Shown: piece by piece, positions 19,822-27,818 of the stretch
Layout of the letters: each line of letters begins with the position of its first letter
Position numbering within the stretch: position 1 is the first letter of the stretch
Origin: Drechslerella dactyloides
Lineage: Eukaryota > Ascomycota > Orbiliomycetes > Orbiliales > Orbiliaceae
NCBI GenBank assembly: GCA_020064725.1
Contig: JAGTWJ010000005.1
Coordinates: 1 to 27,818, forward strand
Reading direction: 5' to 3'
DNA length: 27,818 nt
Made by a program: the position numbers and the translations under genes
Notes under the pieces: generated by a model
The model's database searches: none
What the model was told of the DNA's origin: nothing
Seen by the model: only the letters and a program-made list of their open reading frames with translations

Positions 19822-22332
19822 CTACGCGGGCACCTCGATCGCCAGGACGTCTGCTCCACCCTGAATCTCCGACTTGCTGCGCCCAGTCGAATAATACAAC
19901 ATCCGTTAGCGAATCCGATACCTTCATTTCCACAGCTGCTATAAATGGAGCCCGCCGTATCTTCTTACCTTGGCATGCAATCGTGCCTCATGAGTTCCGA
20001 GCATTGCGTCATCTGTACAATACCGTGAACATTTAGCCAAAATTCCGAGGTCGCGATATTTGATCAGGAGGATTTAGGAAATTGAAATGGGGAACTTACA
20101 ACTGGATCTTTCTGCATCGTGGCCACAGCCACCACCTTCTCCCCAGAAGTATAGTACCTGCAGTTTCCAATTATATTTTTCCCTTGTTAGTCGCTATAAA
20201 TATATCGATCGAAGCTAGCTCACGGGCCGGTTCTACGCTACTTACGCGACGAATCGGTTCTCTTCAAGACTGCCCTGGATGATCACGTCGTCGTAGCCAC
20301 CCACTGTGTTCCCGCAGTATCGCAGCTGAACGCCCAATGCGCTCCAGAATATCGGTGTGAAGAAATGCGGTGTCTTGCCAGTCGCAATGTGCTCTGCCAA
20401 AAACAGAACTGTCAGCTTGTGAAATTATACAGGCGCAAGAAACATGTAACTGTGGCGTACTCGCTGCACTTCGCCCTGCGTTCTGCGCAACGTTCCAGTG
20501 TTCGATGCGGGTGAACGAGTCAGGCCCGCCGCCGGGACCTCGGTACGGGTACGTAGCGATATCTCCAACCGCATAGGCATCCCTGGTCGCGGTGATCTGG
20601 AAATTCTCATCAACACGGAGGGAGCCGTCCTTTTCGAGCGGAAGAGATTTGAACGCCTCGGTTGCGGGTGCGACACCAACCCCGAGAATGACTGCATCAG
20701 CCTCCAGCGAAGTTCCGTCTTTCAGGGTGACCGATCCGACCAGCGACGTGTTCGATGCTATGGCGAGTAAGTTTTTATTCGACGTGGACGAATGAGATAA
20801 GAGTATACTAGTAGGGTAGTACCATTCGGCTCAGCGGCCTCCACCGATGCTTTCATGTAGAACTTGACACCCTTTTTCTCCAAGATAGTCTGGAACGAGG
20901 CTCCAACTTGCTTTCCCATCACTCGTTCCCTGTATCTCATGTCAGTGGACGATATGGCAGCTCTATCCATCAATATTCGCCGCTTACATTGGAGCTTCTT
21001 CCATGCCAACAACCTGATTGCCATATCAGTCACGTCGCATACATTTTGCTATACTCCTGGATCACCTACAGTAACTTCGTGCTTTTTCCCGACGAGGAAA
21101 TTGGCAACCTCCATGCCGATGAACGAGCTCCCGATAACCACAATTTTCTTGCCGCCGTCCAATCCGACAGCGTCCACGATTGCCTTGGCCGTGTCCACTG
21201 TCCGGATCACAAATATATTCCCAAGCTCCTTGAACCCCTTCAGCGGCAGTTGCCTCGGGGTGGCGCCAGTAGCCAGCACGATTTTCTTGTAGTTGAACGT
21301 GCTGCCATCCTCAGTAACCACCGAGTGCGCATCGAAATCGACAGACTTCACGACCGTCGACGTGTGGAATTCGACATCGAGACCCTTCAAGAAATCGAGG
21401 TCGCGGAGAGTAATCTTGCCAGGATCGGTGATGAGCGCCTTGCTGAGCTTCGTTCGATCGATTGGAGGGTACGCTTCCTTGGAGAGCACGACGATCTTGC
21501 CCTTGTATCCATCCTGACGCAGGCCTTCGATCACGCCTAATGCACCGGAACCGCCTCCGACGATGAGAATGTTGTCGTCAGATGCCGTGGCTGCAGAGCA
21601 AGTGTAGGCCGGGGTACGGCTGAACGCTTTGATTTTATCCTCGTCGCCTTCGATGGTCAGGCCGTCGTTGGTAACGGTAACGGGGAAGCGGTGAAGAGAG
21701 TCTAAGCCCGGGGCGTCCTCAATATCCCCGGTGGAAGCATCGAAGCAGGCTCCGTGCCTTGCTCAGTCAATCGGTTAATTGTCAGCCGTGTAACTCAATG
21801 AACATATGAGGCGCAGGCGCGCTCGTAGACCTATACGTTTACATGTATACGTTACACCGATGTAGACCTACCATGGACACTTGAGCTTCCCGCCCGCCGT
21901 CAGGATGCCTTTGGCCAAGGGAGCGCCGTAGTGACTTTAGTTTCAATTGAATTCGAATTTTAGTATCTGCCTTGCAACGATAAATGCAACCACTGGGAAG
22001 CACCTCTATATCATAAGAGGGACGTACGTGCAGCGAGGGCTCAGCGCGCTGACGGTGGTGCCGACCTGAATGACCAACAGCTTCGCGTCGCCCAGACCTT
22101 CGACGGTGGCCTCTCGCTTGAAGCCGGGCTTCAGGTCAGCCTGGCTGACGCCGCTCAGTTTGTATAGAGTCATTTTGCGCGTAGAGGAGTGGAGGCTCGC
22201 AATTGCAAATGGAGGAGATATGAATCCGAAGCCTAGGCGAGCACGCAACGAAAGCAAGGCGGTGCGCGCGCAGAGGGCCCTGATAGTGGTCGTCGTGAAC
22301 GTACGCAAAGCAGCCGGCGCAATTGCTGTCAT
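19822..22332 (-). CDS. AIF-like FAD/NAD(P)H oxidoreductase with N-terminal Rieske domain (AIFM3/Nfrl type)
   Basis: Predicted mitochondrial flavoprotein that moves electrons from NAD(P)H. Ten exons: 22028-22332, 21872-21934, 21070-21757, 20988-21013, 20823-20929, 20461-20757, 20246-20393, 20100-20157, 19969-20012 and 19822-19876. They total 1791 bases, giving 596 residues with every junction in frame. Residues 1-53 are Arg/Ser/Thr/Ala-rich without acids until late, as in a mitochondrial presequence. The Rieske 2Fe-2S ligands are all present: Cys101-x-His103 and Cys121-x2-His124 (CPWHGACF). The FAD-binding GGGSGALG is near residue 190 and the NAD(P)H-binding VVIGSSFIGMEVANF near 330. AVGDIATYP marks the FAD-contact site toward the C-terminus. 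The tail ends SKSEIQGGADVLAIEVPA. Aspergilli have similar AIF-like proteins. The role in cell death or redox balance is family knowledge, not shown here. Confidence 0.9.
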
Positions 22333-23928
22333 GAGAGGGATCGATGCAGCGGGAGGTTGAGTTCACAAGGTCCCCGCAAATGTGACGTCTACAGCCTTTT
22401 ATATGCTCTCCGTTGCATTATATCATCACCACCACCACCATCCTCCATGCGTTCGTCCAACCACATGCACGCGGCACACTCGATCGGGCTGGTGTGCCCC
22501 ACAGAATCATTAATCAAGCTTCTGCAGGCGTATCAGGTAAGCACGGTCGAACCGCGAGTCAGCCAGCTGCATCAATCCGCGTCTTGCACGGGTAGCCGGA
22601 CTGACTTCCAGCAGTCTCTAGGAGAAGATCTGGTATCGAAGCCGCCCGCCATTGCATTGACGGCCGCCTTGAGATCATTATAAGCTTATCGATGACGACA
22701 CGGCGATAGCAGGCCATCGTCCCGCCGGCCAATCAACCGACGGCCGATTGTCAGCTCTAGCTGTTCCCGGGCATCTCTCGCGCCAGGGATTCAAAGCCGG
22801 CGGACAGCCTCCCGTCCGCGGACCGCTGAGTCAGCGCATCACCGTCGATTTGGGTTCGGATGGTCTCGGCGCTGGGTTCGGACTGTACGAAATACGCTTC
22901 AGGCCGAACGGTAGCGTCCGCTCTTGGCGGCTATAAATAGGCTGGCCGCGAATGAGGGCAGCCGCCCTCCGGCTCGTCGTCGACGCGTTCCTGCAAGCTG
23001 GCGATGGGGCCCAGCGGCCTGGCTAGCCTATCGCAGCCTGCCGACTGGCTGGAGCAGGCGCTCGGTCAGTGTTACAGAAGTGATGAGGCCGCGACAGCAT
23101 TGCGGCGCGGTCGGCCGTTAATTTCAGCTCCCCGCGCAAGGCCTGCGCCGGCTGGCATGGGCGACGACCCCACATCGAGTGCTCCTTCCCTCCGGACGGC
23201 GACGATTGTAATCTTATTCTCCTGCCTGCCCGTGCTTATGTAACGGCTGCGCAGAGAGGTCTCGGTTCATCTTGCTCTGGTCGCTGTCCCGTGTCTCGTC
23301 GCGGGGCGTTTTCCAGGACGCCTTGCGGAAGTCTCTCTCTGGATTCGATCTTGCAATGCCACCACCCCTGCCGGCTCGAGGCGACGAGGACGGAGGCGTG
23401 GAGGGGTGGTGCTGGACAGACCAGCCTTATCGGAACAATCGGTGAGTTCATTTAAGGTGCTTATTTTTGTGCACTCGAGCCCCGTCGCGATGGACTTTCG
23501 CGCTCTTGATTCTTGATTCTTGATTCTTGCTCTTGCTCTTGTGATTATTCTTGGTCTCGCTCTTGTGCTTTCTTGTCGTCCGCATTCCAAGCCTCGGCCA
23601 GGCCAGCCGTATAAGAAGCATCCCAGCTAGCGCTGCCATCGTCATCGCTGAGTCTTCTCCCTCGACTGTCTTACGCAACTTGGCGTCCGCCGCCTGCCGA
23701 CTGCCAGAAACTCCAACTCCACTCAGCATTCCTCGCAGCCTCCAACTTACCCACTCGATCCAATTCAACCCAGTTCCGCTCAATCCAAACATCCCGGTTT
23801 ACATACGCACTCGGACCGGCTCTCCTCTCGTGCCATCGCGCCTCTCGGTCACCGCTCCGCTACGTCGCTCCCCGCTTCGACTCTCCGGCCTCGCCCGCTG
23901 AAGCTGCCCCACGCGCGAGCGGCGGAAT
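22333..23928. other. 1.6 kb divergent intergenic region (AIF-like and arrestin promoters)
   Basis: No coding region is supported; open frames such as 23551-23901 (+) have 5'-leader-like composition. Candidate elements read directly: CCAATCA at 22729-22735 (CCAAT-binding-complex type) and TATAAATA at 22932-22939. A TTGATTC/TTGCTC tandem tract lies at about 23505-23545. A TGACGTC site lies near 22382, some 50 bp upstream of the AIF-like start codon. Confidence 0.55.
22932..22939 (+). promoter_or_regulatory. TATA box candidate for the arrestin gene
   Basis: TATAAATA in a GC-rich setting, with CCAATCA about 200 bp upstream. If it is used, the arrestin transcript would have a ~960-nt leader. This is motif-only evidence. 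Confidence 0.35.
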
Positions 23929-25819
23929 ATGTCGCTCTGCATTCACCTGGACCAGCCAGCCGGACACACCTACACCAACCTCGACACTCTGTCCGGCCAC
24001 ATTTCGCTGGACTTGCCCAATGATGAGACCATATCCTCCATTGTCGTCAAGCTAGAGGGCATCGTGCGAACCCGGCTTCGGGAACCGAAGAAGAACGACG
24101 AGGACAGGGAAAGCAAGAGATGGGAGACCGAATTACACAAGGTTGGTATGCGCCCTCTCGCATCTTATCCGCATACCTCCAACTGTTCACGCTAGAAGCA
24201 GATGCTGACGGATGTCACTAGGTCCTGTATCTCACCAAAACCGTCTTCCCCGCCGATGAGGTCATCAAGCAGACTACTTCGACAGCCGGCTTCAAGCTCA
24301 AGAAGGGCGAATACAAATACCCATTCCAGTTCAGAATCCCCATCAATAACGTCTGCATCCCGCAAACCGGCATCTTCAAGGCCCTCAGCGACATCGGACA
24401 GGGCTTCGACCCCGTCAAGGAAACGCAAAAGCAGAAAAACATGTCCGGACAACGCTCCCGCCCTCCCTCAGCGGTATTCCCAACGACATGGCCTGGTGCC
24501 GCTACTTTATCAAAGTCACGCTCAACCGCCCGCAGTTCTACCGGACCAACACGAGGAAACTCGAGCTGTTCATCCTGTTACCCATAGAACCGCCCAGACC
24601 GCCCCCCACATCACGCGAAACCTTTGCGAAACGAGAGCACATTCAAAACTTCCAGCAAGGCCCACCGAAGAAGAAGCGTGGACTATTCGACGCGTGGCGA
24701 GGCAGAGACGCCCCGCCGCCACCTATCAACCAGTCGCGGTTTTTCGTCGAAGCCCGCCTGCCATCTCCGGCTATAATAACACCGAACGAGCCGTAAGCAA
24801 CCCTCGCCATCTGCCGGATATCTCCGCGAAAACCCCTCTCCAACATGCCGAACCAACCGAATAGCTAATTTGGTATGCAGTATACCCTTGCGGATCATGT
24901 TCACCAAGCTGGTACCGTTCACAGCCCCGATCATACTCCGATCCCTGCAAGTCCGACTCATCAGCACGACACAAATCCGTGTGCATGACATCAAGCACGA
25001 TTTGATCGAGTCCGGCCACGCGCATAGTAACATGTCGCTAAATATCCCATGTGGCTATTCACATTCCCCAGTCGGCGAGGAGCTGGAGGCGGATAACACC
25101 TCGTGGCGACACTGGACGCTGCCCAGCTCGGTACAGCCGAGCTTTGTGACGTGCAACATCCGGCGCAAGTACGATCTCGAGATCGCGGTTGGTGTGAGCC
25201 TCGGCCTGCAACCGCAATTTGAGGTATTTCACATTCATGCAATACAGCATTGACGACGGAGCGGCTAATGCGATATCTTGCACAGGTCATTCAGCTCTTC
25301 ATGCCTGTAGAGGTATTCTCGGGCATCCGGCCGCCACCAGAGCTACAACTGCTGAACGCTCAGCGCCGAAAGCCATCCGCTCAACTAACACCACCGGATA
25401 TGAAGAAACCGATGCCTCAGACCGTAACAGCCGCATCAATGGCACCCCCCCTATCGCCATCGTCCGTTGCGCCGCCCGTTTCGCCAGCATCGGCGTCTAC
25501 ACCAGTTATACCCCCGCCGTCGCCAGTCCCCTCGACCTCAGGCAAACTACCCCCGCTGCAAACAAACACGCCGCAGGCGGCTTCGCCGATTATAGAATAC
25601 CCGTTCAGTCCAATTCAGGTTGCGGATGGCACGCCACCCGGGACGTTCCCCGTGACGGGTTCGCCTGTGAGCGCAGTCTACGACCTGCCGCCGACGTACG
25701 ATGAGGCAACTGCCATCAACGTCGCCCCTGTCAGCGGACCGCGACGGGAGTTTCAGCAGCAGCCGGATTATTTTACCAGGCCGCCGGAGATGGAGGCACA
25801 GATGACCGGGAAGCACTAG
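23929..25819 (+). CDS. Arrestin-domain (ART-type) ubiquitin-ligase adaptor with PPxY motif; one frame break
   Basis: Arrestin-related adaptors recruit Rsp5/HulA-type ligases to plasma-membrane transporters for endocytosis. Exons: 23929-24141, 24222-24792, 24881-25223 and 25286-25819. Introns are 24142-24221 (GTTGGT..TAG), 24793-24880 (GTAAGC..GCTAAT..GCAG) and 25224-25285 (GTATTT..GCTAAT..CAG). The arrestin-N domain is visible (LSGHISLDLP, SSIVVKLEG, YKYPFQFRIP, LPPSLSGIPNDMAW), followed by an arrestin-C domain (LRIMFTKLVPF, CNIRRKYDLEIAVGV). The Pro/Ser-rich tail carries PPTYDEA near residue 510, a PPxY motif for WW domains. The frame breaks inside exon 2 at 24434-24440 (G AAA AAC): family sequence before it is in one frame and after it in the -1 frame. 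One missing A would explain it. With that shift the protein would be about 553 residues. As written, translation would leave the arrestin frame mid-domain. Confidence 0.85.
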
Positions 25820-26811
25820 TCTCGTTGCTGGCTACGAGCTATAATCGTAGTTCCTTGTCCCCTTTTCCTTTTCTTTTTTCTTTTTCTTGTTCATATATTG
25901 TGTACGTACCAGTTGGCATGGCGTTTTCTCCTTTTTTTTCTCTCGTCTGCTATGCGTGCCCTTTGGTTGAATGGTTGATGCAGTACATGTGATAATTGTC
26001 GTCGGATGGTTTAGCGGCTTCATTGTATGGCGTCTGTTTTAACGTTGCATGTGAGCTTGCTCTTGGAGGATAATTGACAAAGTCAACTAATATATCCGCA
26101 TGCATCTAGACTGCTGGGAACGCTGGTTTTTTTCCTCGCAGAACTATTTTCCAATACAGAAGCATTATATATTGCAATGCTAAGCTTGTAGTAGGGTGGT
26201 ATCAGCCATTTTGAGTCGTTGAAAGGATGTTATTTATGAATGAAGGTTATAATTTGCGTACTATACGTTCAGAAGTATGGAGTAGTATCGCCTTTAACAA
26301 AATCTCGCGGGAAAGCAGGCAATGCTGCGGCCCTGCATCCACACGACCATGCCTCCATGTTGTATGACTAGGTGCAACTATGCGATATATTATATGCATT
26401 CCCTCTCACGCCTGAGATGTACACTATACATGTGCGGTCCATGCGGTGCCCGCACGGGTATCAACAAGCAATGCTATCCAACTCCTTCAACGCCGGCGCG
26501 GCTTTCAACAGTCCTCATGCAATACGGACAGAGATATTTATCCTCCAAGATGCCAAAACCCGTACAAAATCAGAGAAACGTCCCCCTCGGCTCAATGTAT
26601 ACTTCCAAAATGAATGTAAATACGAAGAATGACCGACTTGTGTAACCGATGATTCAGCTCACCGCGCGCGTCTCCTCGGTGCGGCATCTATAAACCTCGC
26701 ACGCTTGACGGCTGGCGTGCCGGCAGCTATGGGACTACTTGCCAGTGGCCGTTTCTACCATAGACACGTATCTGTTAGCCCACAGACTCAGGATAGTCGG
26801 CTGATTCGATA
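25820..26811. other. 3' flank of the arrestin gene and gene-poor right side
   Basis: Begins with T-rich 3' UTR sequence (about 25858-25950). No plus-strand gene is supported. On the minus strand a short open stretch at 26474-26542 encodes DKYLCPYCMRTVESRAG and could be the last exon of a gene entering from the right (see findings), but this is weak. Confidence 0.5.

Positions 26812-27818
<1,007 letters not shown>

Noticed and set aside
23551..23901. 116-codon frame just before the arrestin gene
   Set aside because: Ser/Pro/Leu/Arg-rich translation typical of fungal 5' leaders and no domain; ends before the arrestin ATG.
25219..25704. 161-codon frame overlapping the arrestin 3' exons
   Set aside because: Different frame from the arrestin tail; the PPTY-containing frame continues the arrestin domain through a well-formed intron.

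Overview
The window is a fungal (Ascomycota, Pezizomycotina) genomic segment. It has short introns of about 55-140 bp with GT..AG ends and CTAAC/CTAAT-like branch sites, and intron-containing genes on both strands. Its proteins are typical of filamentous ascomycetes: a SomA/Flo8 regulator, a Zn2Cys6 factor, and an arrestin with a PPxY motif. I cannot name the species; a Eurotiomycete is a guess from the general look of the proteins. No bacterial operon, CRISPR array, tRNA, rRNA or cluster-type accessory system was found.

Layout, left to right. (1) 1-1546 (+): 3' part of a somA/FLO8 homologue, entering from the left edge; its first ~560 bp is riddled with reading-frame breaks. (2) 3407-3818 (-): mitochondrial ribosomal protein mL41. 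(3) 4952-6802 (-): Zn2Cys6 transcription factor. (4) 6803-12477: a 5.7 kb gene-free stretch holding a family of degenerate inverted-repeat elements with the ends GTCTCGGGGAC. (5) 12478-13854 (+): Cyp6/PPIL4-type cyclophilin with an RRM. (6) 14739-16170 (-): acidic DFG-motif protein resembling the clathrin/AP-1 accessory Laa2. (7) 16390-17487 (+): ribosome biogenesis factor Rrp7, divergent from (6) across a 219-bp shared promoter. (8) 17749-19491 (-): unrecognised 492-residue protein. (9) 19822-22332 (-): ten-exon, Rieske-containing AIF-like oxidoreductase. (10) 23929-25819 (+): arrestin-domain protein with a C-terminal PPxY motif and one frame break. (11) 25820-26811: gene-poor flank. (12) 26812-27818: about 1 kb of almost pure G, most likely a sequencing or assembly artefact.

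The genes are mostly unlinked housekeeping and regulatory functions (transcription control, mitochondrial translation, splicing-associated folding, vesicle traffic, rRNA processing, redox, ubiquitin-directed trafficking), each with its own promoter. Nothing suggests that they form one pathway. I modelled exons by hand so that every junction preserves frame and protein-family continuity. The models for mL41, the Zn2Cys6 factor, the Laa2-like gene, the unknown gene and the AIF-like gene all close to whole codons.

I did not find a convincing new biological system. The best leads are the inverted-repeat family between 7.5 and 12.2 kb, the unrecognised 492-residue gene, the frame break at G AAA AAC in the arrestin gene, and the in-frame intron of rrp7. 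The frame breaks at the left edge and the poly-G right edge suggest that this is a contig of uneven sequence quality, so indel-based claims need raw-read support.
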